Below are positions 29,828 through 36,099 of a stretch of DNA of 36,478 nt, piece by piece; within the stretch, counting starts at the first letter, position 1, and every line of letters begins with the position of its first letter. This DNA comes from a virus: the IMG/VR virus record IMGVR_UViG_3300037516_000529, positions 1 through 36,478 of that record. One strand, given 5' to 3'. Made by a program: the position numbers and the translations under genes. The notes under the pieces are model-generated. The model saw nothing but the letters and a program-made list of their open reading frames with translations. It was not told where the DNA came from and did not search any database.

Positions 29828-30025
29828 ATGCCACAACCACCCCGCCCGCCCGAACTCCGCGAGATGCAGCGGTCCCCGCACTGGAAGGCGCTGGAGCCGA
29901 TCTTCCAGACCGGCTGCGACGACGCCCGCCGGGGCCACTGGGACAACAGCCACCCGGCTCGGACGCTCCGCTGGTACGCCTACGAGGCAGGGTGGGACGT
30001 GGGCGAAACTCAAAATCAACCATGA
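29828..30025 (+). CDS. Small hypothetical protein
   Basis: The 65-residue product begins 2 nt after the overlapping frame ends. It is Pro/Arg-rich at the start, then HWKALEPIFQTGCDDARRGHW and an aromatic RTLRWYAYEAGWD. No family is known to me. Its stop overlaps the next gene's start, so it is likely translated by coupling. Confidence 0.6.
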   Translation: MPQPPRPPELREMQRSPHWKALEPIFQTGCDDARRGHWDNSHPARTLRWYAYEAGWDVGETQNQP

Positions 30026-30213
30026 AACCCCGCTTTTTTATCGCCCAGCCCGGCATTCTCCTTGGCTCCTTCGTGAAGCTCCAAGCATGGCACGAGTGGG
30101 AAGTCGTTGACAGCCGCGGTCAGAACCGCGTTTGCCTGACATCCTGCAAGCGCAAGGCGGAACTCATCCGCGACGCCCTTGAAATATTCCATGCCAAGAA
30201 GGCCAAGGATTGA
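30022..30213 (+). CDS. Small hypothetical protein
   Basis: The 63-residue product starts after TCAACC at an ATGA overlap. It has a compact beta-like core (RFFIAQPGILLGSFVKLQAW, WEVVDSRGQNRVCL) and a basic helical end (KRKAELIRDALEIFHAKK). The latter might bind nucleic acid. No family is recognised. The next 59 nt are a CA-rich leader for the primase gene. Confidence 0.55.
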   Translation: MKPRFFIAQPGILLGSFVKLQAWHEWEVVDSRGQNRVCLTSCKRKAELIRDALEIFHAKKAKD

Positions 30214-30272
30214 CCTTGCCGCCGGCCGGGACAACTGCAACAGATCCGAACCGCACCAACCACCAACCAACC

Positions 30273-32921
30273 ATGAAAATCGACTTCGCGGCCATCAACC
30301 TTGCTGCCCTCTCATCCCTTGAGTCCCTGCTCCTTGAGTGGTTTCCCCACGGGCATCGTGAGGGCCACGAGTTCAAGATTGGCTCCCTGTCCGGCGAGCC
30401 TGGCCGATCGCTGAGCGTGAACACCCGGACAGGCGTCTGGAAGGACTTCAGCTCCGGCTCCGGCGGCTCCGATCCGATCTCGCTGCTCGCCGCGATCCGA
30501 TCGGCCTCGATGAAAGACGCCGCCATCGAAATCGGCGAGCGGTTCCGCACCGGAATCGAGTCACAGGGCGTGACCGCAGCACCCAAGCCTGCCGCCCCGG
30601 CTGAGTGGGCACCGACGACGGCGCCGGAGGGCGTGCGACTCCCCGAGCGCATCCAGCACCACCGCTTCGGCGCGCCGTCCGGCATATGGGAATACCGGGA
30701 CGCTACCGGCTGCCTGTTCGGTGCCGTCTGCCGGTTCGACCTGCCGACCGGCGGCAAGGACGTGATTCCGCTGACATGGGCACGCCACACCGACGGCCGC
30801 GAGCAGTGGCGCTGGCTGTCCTTCGCCAAGCCGCGCCCGCTCTACGGCCTCGACCTGCTCGCCGCCAATCCCGACGCCGGCGTGTTGATCGTCGAGGGGG
30901 AAAAAGCCGCCGACGCCGCGCGGACGATCTCGCACGTCGTCGTGACATGGCCGGGTGGATCGAAGGCCGTCAAATACGCCGACTGGTCACCTCTCGCCGG
31001 GCGCAAAGTCGTGATCTGGCCAGATCGGGACGCGCCGGGCATCGAGGCCGCGCACGCCGTCGCCAAGGCTCTCGCCGGGATCGCCGCGAAAGTCCGCATC
31101 GTCCAGCCGCCGGCAGGACCGCAGGACGGATGGGATCTGGCCGACGCGGTGGCCGAGGGCTGGGACCGGGCGCGATTCATCGAGGCCATGATGCCGCGGG
31201 CCGATCCGATGCCTGAGCAAGAGCCCGCGCAGGATGAGGTCGAGCCGTGGCAACCCGCGCAGGCGCCGCCGCCGCCGCCGGCCAAGCCGCGACAGGATGA
31301 CCGGATCGAAGACCTGCCGTTCCGCCTGCTCGGCGTGGACGGCGACTCGTTTTTTTACATGCCCGACCGCGGGCAGCAGGTGGTGAGCCTGACGGCATCC
31401 AGCCACACGAAAAACAACCTCATGCGCCTCGCCGTCCTGAACGCGTGGGAGGCCGGCTACGGCGGCGGGGCCGATCTGACTGGCAAAGGCTGGGATCAAG
31501 CGGTCAACGCGCTCATTCAGCGCAGCCAGTCCCTGCCAAAATTCGACCCGCAGCGGATTCGCGGCCGCGGGTGCTGGATCGACGGAGACGACGTTGTTTT
31601 CCACGCCGGGGATCGGCTGGTCATCAACGGCACCGCCAAACCGATCCCGCAGTTCTCCTCATCCGCTCGGGCGATTTACGAGGGAGCTCTGGAAATCCCC
31701 GTCGATTCCGGCGACGGCGCAGACAATCGAACCGCGGCCCGCCTGATCGAGCTTTGCGAGATGCTCAGTTGGGAGCGCCCGCTCTACGGCAAACTCCTCG
31801 CCGGCTGGCTCGCCATTGCGCCGATCTGCGGGGCGCTCGTCTGGAGGCCGCACTTGTGGCTGACCGGGCCTTCGGGATCGGGCAAGTCATGGAGCGTCGC
31901 GAACATCATCTCGCCGATCGTCGGGGACTCTGCAATCCACGTGCAGGGCGCAACCACAGAGGCTGGCCTGAGGCAAAAAATCGGCTCCGACGCGCTGCCG
32001 GTCGTTTTCGACGAGGCCGAGAGCGAGGACAAGCGGGGGCAACAGCGGCTTGAGGGCGTGCTGGAGCTCGCCCGCCAGGCGTCGAGCGAGAGCAAGGCCC
32101 GGATCACCAAAGGCAGCGCCGGCGGCGGGGCGATCGACTACATGGTCAGATCATGTTTCCTGTTCGCCTCCATCGGGGTGGCTGCGGTGAAGAAGGCCGA
32201 CGTGTCGCGCGTGACCGTCCTCCAGTTGCGCAAAAACAACGGCCCCGGCTCGCAGGAGCATTTCGAGATCGTCAAGGCGCTGTGGCTCGACACCGTGGAG
32301 CGGAAGGGCTTTGCCGAGCAGATCCGCGCCCGATCCCTCGCCAACGCCAAAACCCTGCGGGCGAATGCGGAGACGTTTTCCTGTGTCGCGGTCCAATTTA
32401 CCGGTGACAAAAGGAGCGCAGACCAGCTTGGCACCCTGCTCGCCGGCGCGTTCTCGTTGACCTCAACCCGGATCGCGACCGAGGAGTTTGCCAAGGATTG
32501 GATGGCGCGGCAGGACTGGACCGGCTTCAAGGCCGAGGAGATCGACAACGACGAGAACCAGTGCCTGTCCCACCTCTTCGCGGCCTCGATCCGCTACGAG
32601 GTCCACGAGCGCCCGGTGACGCGCTCCATTTCTGAGGCGGTCCAATTGCTCGGCGGCTCCGCCATCAGCGACGACGCGCTCCGGGTCGTCGCCGAGACCC
32701 GCGAGGCGCTCCGACGGCACGGAATCCTGATCAAAGACGGCCGGGCCAGCATCGCCAATCGGCACCCGGCGCTGGAGCGGATTTTCGCGGACACGCCGTG
32801 GGCCGGCGCGAAATGGCGGCAGCAGCTCGAGCGGGTGGCGGGTCATGAGAAGCACGAGGTGCTGAATTTCGGGCTCAACATCCGGCAGCGGGCGGTGAGC
32901 GTGCCGGTGACGGGCGGCTGA
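30273..32921 (+). CDS. TOPRIM primase-helicase
   Basis: The 882-residue protein is the likely replicative primase-helicase. Residues about 30-90 resemble the N-terminal region of phage primases (LSVNTRTGVWKDFSSGSGG then DPISLL), without a visible zinc-finger cysteine set. A TOPRIM domain follows with VEGEK (207-211) and WPDRD (249-253). After a Pro-rich linker (about 340-365), the C-terminal ATPase has Walker A GPSGSGKS (532-539) and Walker B VVFDEAE with D580 and E581, as in DUF927-type helicases. It starts behind ACCACCAACCAACC. No DNA polymerase is seen, so this enzyme probably works with the host replisome. Confidence 0.88.
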   Translation: MKIDFAAINLAALSSLESLLLEWFPHGHREGHEFKIGSLSGEPGRSLSVNTRTGVWKDFSSGSGGSDPISLLAAIRSASMKDAAIEIGERFRTGIESQGVTAAPKPAAPAEWAPTTAPEGVRLPERIQHHRFGAPSGIWEYRDATGCLFGAVCRFDLPTGGKDVIPLTWARHTDGREQWRWLSFAKPRPLYGLDLLAANPDAGVLIVEGEKAADAARTISHVVVTWPGGSKAVKYADWSPLAGRKVVIWPDRDAPGIEAAHAVAKALAGIAAKVRIVQPPAGPQDGWDLADAVAEGWDRARFIEAMMPRADPMPEQEPAQDEVEPWQPAQAPPPPPAKPRQDDRIEDLPFRLLGVDGDSFFYMPDRGQQVVSLTASSHTKNNLMRLAVLNAWEAGYGGGADLTGKGWDQAVNALIQRSQSLPKFDPQRIRGRGCWIDGDDVVFHAGDRLVINGTAKPIPQFSSSARAIYEGALEIPVDSGDGADNRTAARLIELCEMLSWERPLYGKLLAGWLAIAPICGALVWRPHLWLTGPSGSGKSWSVANIISPIVGDSAIHVQGATTEAGLRQKIGSDALPVVFDEAESEDKRGQQRLEGVLELARQASSESKARITKGSAGGGAIDYMVRSCFLFASIGVAAVKKADVSRVTVLQLRKNNGPGSQEHFEIVKALWLDTVERKGFAEQIRARSLANAKTLRANAETFSCVAVQFTGDKRSADQLGTLLAGAFSLTSTRIATEEFAKDWMARQDWTGFKAEEIDNDENQCLSHLFAASIRYEVHERPVTRSISEAVQLLGGSAISDDALRVVAETREALRRHGILIKDGRASIANRHPALERIFADTPWAGAKWRQQLERVAGHEKHEVLNFGLNIRQRAVSVPVTGG

Positions 32922-32939
32922 AAATAATCGAAAAATTGC

Positions 32940-32955
32940 GTTGCACAAATGCAAC
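32940..32955. promoter_or_regulatory. Palindromic operator over promoter P4
   Basis: GTTGCACAAATGCAAC is a perfect 6-bp-arm inverted repeat with the same arms as the one over P3 (25519-25534) but a different 4-bp centre. It overlaps the -35 box of P4. Confidence 0.65.
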
Positions 32956-32968
32956 GGCGCGGTAGGTT
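32941..32968 (+). promoter_or_regulatory. Early promoter P4 (TTGCAC-N16-TAGGTT)
   Basis: TTGCAC at 32941-32946 and TAGGTT at 32963-32968 are 16 bp apart and followed by TGCGCCGTCAACC. The leader to the gene at 32993 would be about 18 nt. No strong terminator precedes it; the upstream bases are AT-rich. Confidence 0.82.
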
Positions 32969-32992
32969 TGCGCCGTCAACCAAACCAACCAA

Positions 32993-33232
32993 ATGACCAC
33001 CACCGAATACCTCGCAAAAATGGACCAACTCGCCATCGAATTTCCGATGGCCGACCTGATGGCCCCCTCAATTCGCCGCAAAGTGGAAAGCGGGACGACT
33101 TCCAAAGTCGACCTTACAATGGCCCGCCACGCAATGCCGTTTTTGCTGGTTCGCTCAAACCGCCCGCTGTTTATCCAGGGAGACAAGGCCATGACTGCGG
33201 CATGGTCTGAGTGGGTCGCCGCTCTCGCCTAA
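32993..33232 (+). CDS. Small early hypothetical protein behind P4
   Basis: The 79-residue product is first behind promoter P4, starting after ACCAAACCAACCAA. It is helical at both ends (EYLAKMDQLAIEF; AMTAAWSEWVAALA) with a hydrophobic middle strand (AMPFLLVRSNRPLFIQG). No family is recognised. Like the other first genes of early units it is short and unlike known proteins. Confidence 0.6.
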   Translation: MTTTEYLAKMDQLAIEFPMADLMAPSIRRKVESGTTSKVDLTMARHAMPFLLVRSNRPLFIQGDKAMTAAWSEWVAALA

Positions 33233-33269
33233 TCAACCGGCCCTCTAATCCCCAACCAACCCCAGAAAT

Positions 33270-33737
33270 ATGAAAACCGACCAAATCCAAAAAACCCTCA
33301 GCTTGCACGCCGAATGGCTTGCCGACCCAGAGCATGGTCAGCGGGCTGACTTCTCCGGCTCGGACCTCCGCAACGCGGACCTCTACGGCGCGAGCCTCCC
33401 CGGCGCGAACCTCGCCGGCGCTGACTTCTCCGGCGCGGACCTCCGCTACGCGGACCTCTTCGGCGCGGACCTCACCGGCGCGAACCTCACTGGCGCGAAC
33501 CTATCCGGCGCGAGTCTCTTTGTCGCGAACCTCCGCAACGCGGACCTCCGCAACGCGGACCTCCGCAACGCGAACCTCTACGGCGCGAAGCTCACCGGCG
33601 CGGACCTCTTTGGCGCGAACCTCACCGGCGCGAACCTCCGCAACGCGAACCTCTACGGCGCGAAGCTCACCGGCGCGGACCTATCCGGCGCGAGTCTCTT
33701 TGTCGCGAACCTCACCGCCACGATTCGCCGCCCCTAA
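33270..33737 (+). CDS. Pentapeptide-repeat protein
   Basis: The 155-residue product is a right-handed quadrilateral beta-helix made of A(D/N)LxG pentapeptides from about residue 26 to 150, for example NADLYGASLPGANLAGADF. Such folds can mimic DNA, as in the gyrase-binding Qnr and MfpA proteins, though many have no known role. An N-terminal helix (KTLSLHAEWLADPEHG) precedes the repeats. Inside the gene, 33561-33607 is repeated exactly at 33636-33682, so the array grew recently by duplication. It is in the P4 early unit, so it may act on a host topoisomerase or other DNA-binding protein. Confidence 0.85.
   Translation: MKTDQIQKTLSLHAEWLADPEHGQRADFSGSDLRNADLYGASLPGANLAGADFSGADLRYADLFGADLTGANLTGANLSGASLFVANLRNADLRNADLRNANLYGAKLTGADLFGANLTGANLRNANLYGAKLTGADLSGASLFVANLTATIRRP
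33561..33682 (+). repeat. Internal 75-bp duplication in the pentapeptide gene
   Basis: The 47 bases 33561-33607 recur without change at 33636-33682, an offset of 75 bp or five pentapeptides. A further 33-bp unit at 33501-33533 recurs at 33681-33713. Exact identity at synonymous sites implies recent duplication or gene conversion. Confidence 0.85.
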
Positions 33738-33755
33738 CCCCGACCGATTCGACCT

Positions 33756-34028
33756 ATGAAACTCCCTTCCATCGAAGAAGTCAAAGGCCTCAGCTTCACA
33801 ATCCCGCGAGTAGAACAGGGCCAGCCGCACCGCAGGTCCTACGCCATGCTCAACGGCCTTGTCATCGCGCGAGAGTTCCATTGGGACGAGCATGGCGGCC
33901 GGACCAGCGGGCTCCGCTACGAATTTACCGCTTACCTCGACGGTGATCCGGATGCTGATTTTGACCCATGGGCCAGGTCGCCGGCCCTCGGGAAAAACCT
34001 CGGCGAGATCGGATCGATTCCCGCCTAA
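33756..34028 (+). CDS. Hypothetical protein
   Basis: This 90-residue protein starts after CGATTCGACCT. It is beta-like, with SYAMLNGLVIAREFHWDEHGG and LRYEFTAYLDGDPDAD. The end is Pro/Gly-rich. It has a slight resemblance in layout to immunity or inhibitor-like small proteins but no recognisable family. It belongs to the P4 unit. Confidence 0.55.
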   Translation: MKLPSIEEVKGLSFTIPRVEQGQPHRRSYAMLNGLVIAREFHWDEHGGRTSGLRYEFTAYLDGDPDADFDPWARSPALGKNLGEIGSIPA

Positions 34029-34047
34029 TTTCCCCCCAACCAATCCC

Positions 34048-34293
34048 ATGACCACAAAACAAACCGCCCTCATCATCCGCGAGTGCATCCGCGAGGCCGC
34101 CAAAGCCAACGGCTGCAAGCCCAGCGAAGCATTCAGCCCGGGAGTCAACAAACCGCCCGCGATCAAGGCGCGCGACGAGGCGATCCGCGCCGCCTACGAG
34201 CAGGGCGTCGATAAATCCTCGCTTGCCATCGCATTCAACCGCACCATGCAGACCATCCTTACCGCACTCAGAAGAACACCATGCAAAGCCTGA
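34048..34293 (+). CDS. Small HTH-like protein (possible DnaA domain IV-like)
   Basis: The 81-residue product has a helical array: ALIIRECIREAAKANG, then AIKARDEAIRAAYEQGVDKSS, LAIAFNRTMQTILTALRR. The order of an AR-rich helix followed by a helix-turn-helix with a final R-x-x-x-T/I-L-x-A-L resembles DnaA domain IV, which binds 9-bp boxes at origins. That is only a resemblance. It overlaps the SSB-like gene by 13 nt and lies 0.4 kb before the iteron region, so a role in initiation is an attractive idea. Confidence 0.4.
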   Translation: MTTKQTALIIRECIREAAKANGCKPSEAFSPGVNKPPAIKARDEAIRAAYEQGVDKSSLAIAFNRTMQTILTALRRTPCKA

Positions 34294-34619
34294 AAATCGA
34301 TCTGCTCAGATTTATTGGAGCCCGCCCTTTTACCGCCAAGGACGGCACCGCGTTCATCGCCATTCCGATCCATGCAAACGCCATCCACGTCGGCGAAAAG
34401 GGCTCCTACCTCGAGCTGACGCTCATCCCGAATCGCGACGGCGCTGACAAATACGGCTACGCCGGATTTGCTGCCGTCAACCTCCCCAAGGATCGCCGGG
34501 AAGCCGGGGAGAAAGGGCCGGTCGTCGGCAACTGGAAGCCGATCGGGCGGGCTGCTGCGGCGCCTTCACCGGCGCAATCCGAGCCCACCGCGGACGGCGG
34601 CGGCGACATCCCGTTCTAA
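34281..34619 (+). CDS. SSB-like protein
   Basis: The 112-residue product has an OB-like beta pattern (LKIDLLRFIGARPF, GTAFIAIPIHANAIHV, YLELTLIPN, YGYAGFAAVNL) and an acidic/Gly tail that ends GGGDIPF, the typical C-terminal tip of single-stranded DNA-binding proteins used to recruit partners. It is smaller than bacterial SSB but common in phages (PVVGNWKPIG-type segment). It is the last gene of the P4 early unit and is followed by a terminator. Confidence 0.7.
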   Translation: MQSLKIDLLRFIGARPFTAKDGTAFIAIPIHANAIHVGEKGSYLELTLIPNRDGADKYGYAGFAAVNLPKDRREAGEKGPVVGNWKPIGRAAAAPSPAQSEPTADGGGDIPF

Positions 34620-34637
34620 TCGGGGCATCGCCATCCG

Positions 34638-34672
34638 GCCCGCTTCGCCTCTGGGTGGAGCGGGCTTTGTTG
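34638..34672 (+). terminator. Terminator after the P4 unit
   Basis: A 7-bp stem GCCCGCT / AGCGGGC (34638-34644 with 34659-34665) with a 14-nt loop is followed by TTTGTTGTT. It ends the SSB-like transcript before the non-coding block. Confidence 0.75.
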
Positions 34673-35059
34673 TTACTTGTGACGGGATTTCCGCTGCAAA
34701 TCAAAGGGTTACGAGGTAACAGCAACCGGGGAAATACATCCCCTATAAAATAGAGAGAGAAATTTAGAGAGAGAGCCCCTATAGGAGAGGGCTACTTAAT
34801 TAATAATCTATTTTTAGTTGTAGGTAGTAGTAGTAGGGCCTCCCGCCATGATTTTCAAAGGGTTAGCCTGCAACGCGCGATTGTTACCCGCGTTACCCGC
34901 GTTACCCGCTTGCAATCCCGCCTGGACCCGGCATCTTGGGGGCGTGCCTGACGGAATCCCGACCATCCCACAGTGTCGCCGAAGGGCGGGCCGCAAGCCC
35001 TTTCATAACCGTCCGCCGTCGGCCAGGCGCGACAACTGGGGAGCCGACGCAATCACCGC
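34666..35059. other. Non-coding block; candidate replication origin and late promoter region
   Basis: This block of about 390 bp has no gene I trust. Its left part (34735-34835) is AT-rich, unlike the rest of the genome, with purine runs (AGAGAGAG), two CCCCTATA boxes (34740 and 34776), a TATAAAAT string and TAGTAGTAG. Then come three perfect tandem copies of GTTACCCGC at 34883-34909; a GTTAC/GGTAAC pair also lies at 34709-34720. AT-rich DNA beside iterons and next to SSB-like and HTH-like genes suggests an origin. The late operon promoter should also be here, but I cannot fix it. Confidence 0.45.
34883..34909. repeat. Three tandem 9-bp iterons
   Basis: GTTACCCGC occurs three times in a row without a gap (34883, 34892, 34901). 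Iterons of this length are typical binding sites for replication initiators. A short ORF that reads through them (LPALPALPA) is probably not a gene. Confidence 0.75.
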
Positions 35060-35215
35060 ATGAACCGCCGCCAAATCACCGCTATCCTCAGCTCCGCCGC
35101 CATGATCATCCTCGGCGCGGTCCTGCTCGACGTGACGGCCTTGGGTTGCACCGGGGTCGCTCTTTGCGCGATCGGGTCGCTCGGCATCCTTGCCACCCCA
35201 GGCTTCATCGAATGA
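35060..35215 (+). CDS. Two-TM small membrane protein before the head operon
   Basis: This 51-residue gene has two hydrophobic stretches (SAAMIILGAVLLDVTALG and GVALCAIGSLGILA) with a basic N terminus (MNRRQ). Its stop overlaps the next gene by ATGA at 35212. It resembles in layout the short gene at 26104. As the first gene after the origin block it may be the first of the late operon. No family is recognised. Confidence 0.55.
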   Translation: MNRRQITAILSSAAMIILGAVLLDVTALGCTGVALCAIGSLGILATPGFIE

Positions 35216-36099
35216 TCGCCTTCCTCGAAGCGCTCCGCGCCCTGCTGAAACGCAAGGCCGCGCCTTCGACGTTCAACTCGGCCGACTGGCAGGCCGTCGG
35301 CCCAGCGATCCGCCAGCGGTCGTTCTTCTCCGCGACGATCAACTCCGCGAAAGTGCTCAACAGGATGCGGAACATGCTGCTGGACTGGCAGGCCGGCAGC
35401 ACCGAGACCGTGATCAACCCGAGCACCGGTGCCGAGGAAACCGTTTACAAGGTCGGAGGCCTCGCTGAGTTCCGCGAACGCGCCGGGACGCTGCTGGTGT
35501 CCGAGGGCCTCGCCGATCCGGCCGATTTCAAGGACGCCCGGATCGCGAACGTTGTCTCGAATGCCCGCCTCCAGCTCATCTTCAACACGAACACCGAGCA
35601 GGCCCAAACGTTCGCCTACTGGCAGACGCGAGTGACCAACCCGCGCACGCTGAACCGATGGCCCGCCGCCCGGTTCTTCCGCCGCCCTGGCGCCGTGACG
35701 CCCCGGGATCGGCACGTCGCTGCGGAAGGCCAGGTCCGCCGCTACGACGACTTCGAGTTTTGGCTGTTCCAAAACGCCGCCGACATCGGAGGCTTCGAGG
35801 TGCCTTGGGGGCCGTTCGGGTTCAACTCCTACATGACCCAGCAGCCGGTCAGCCGGAAGGAGGCCGAGGCGCTCGGGCTCGTCCGCCCCGGCGAGGTGCT
35901 TGTCCCGCCCGATCTAACCCGGTTCGGGATCGGGCCGGCCAAGCAGCTCAACGCCGGCGTGGATGCCGATGTGGACGATCTGCCGCCTGACCTACGCCGG
36001 GAGGCCATCGCCGCCGTGACGGCCCGTCTGGGGCCGAATGCGCTCGACTCACGCGGCAGGCCGACGCTGGATGCGTTGAAGAGGGCGCGAAATCTATGA
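35212..36099 (+). CDS. MuF-like minor head protein
   Basis: The 295-residue product resembles Mu gpF-type head morphogenesis proteins: an N-terminal helical part (FFSATINSAKVLNRMRNMLLDW), a NARLQLIFNTNTEQAQTFAYW segment typical of the conserved region, then VTPRDRHVAAEGQVRRYDDFEFW and a C-terminal NSYMTQQPVSRKEAEALGL. The Cys-containing pattern of many MuF domains is not seen. It is unusual that it lies before terS rather than after portal. It ends in an ATGA overlap with terS, so it is the head of the packaging genes. No toxin domain is fused. Confidence 0.65.
   Translation: MIAFLEALRALLKRKAAPSTFNSADWQAVGPAIRQRSFFSATINSAKVLNRMRNMLLDWQAGSTETVINPSTGAEETVYKVGGLAEFRERAGTLLVSEGLADPADFKDARIANVVSNARLQLIFNTNTEQAQTFAYWQTRVTNPRTLNRWPAARFFRRPGAVTPRDRHVAAEGQVRRYDDFEFWLFQNAADIGGFEVPWGPFGFNSYMTQQPVSRKEAEALGLVRPGEVLVPPDLTRFGIGPAKQLNAGVDADVDDLPPDLRREAIAAVTARLGPNALDSRGRPTLDALKRARNL

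Noticed and set aside
33351-33720. Short-period DNA repeats as a CRISPR or tandem-repeat array
   Set aside because: The 15-bp period is the codon pattern of pentapeptide repeats in an intact reading frame, with no spacers.
34848-35063. 71-codon ORF through the iterons
   Set aside because: It only translates the 9-bp repeats (LPALPALPA) and has no leader signal or neighbour coupling.
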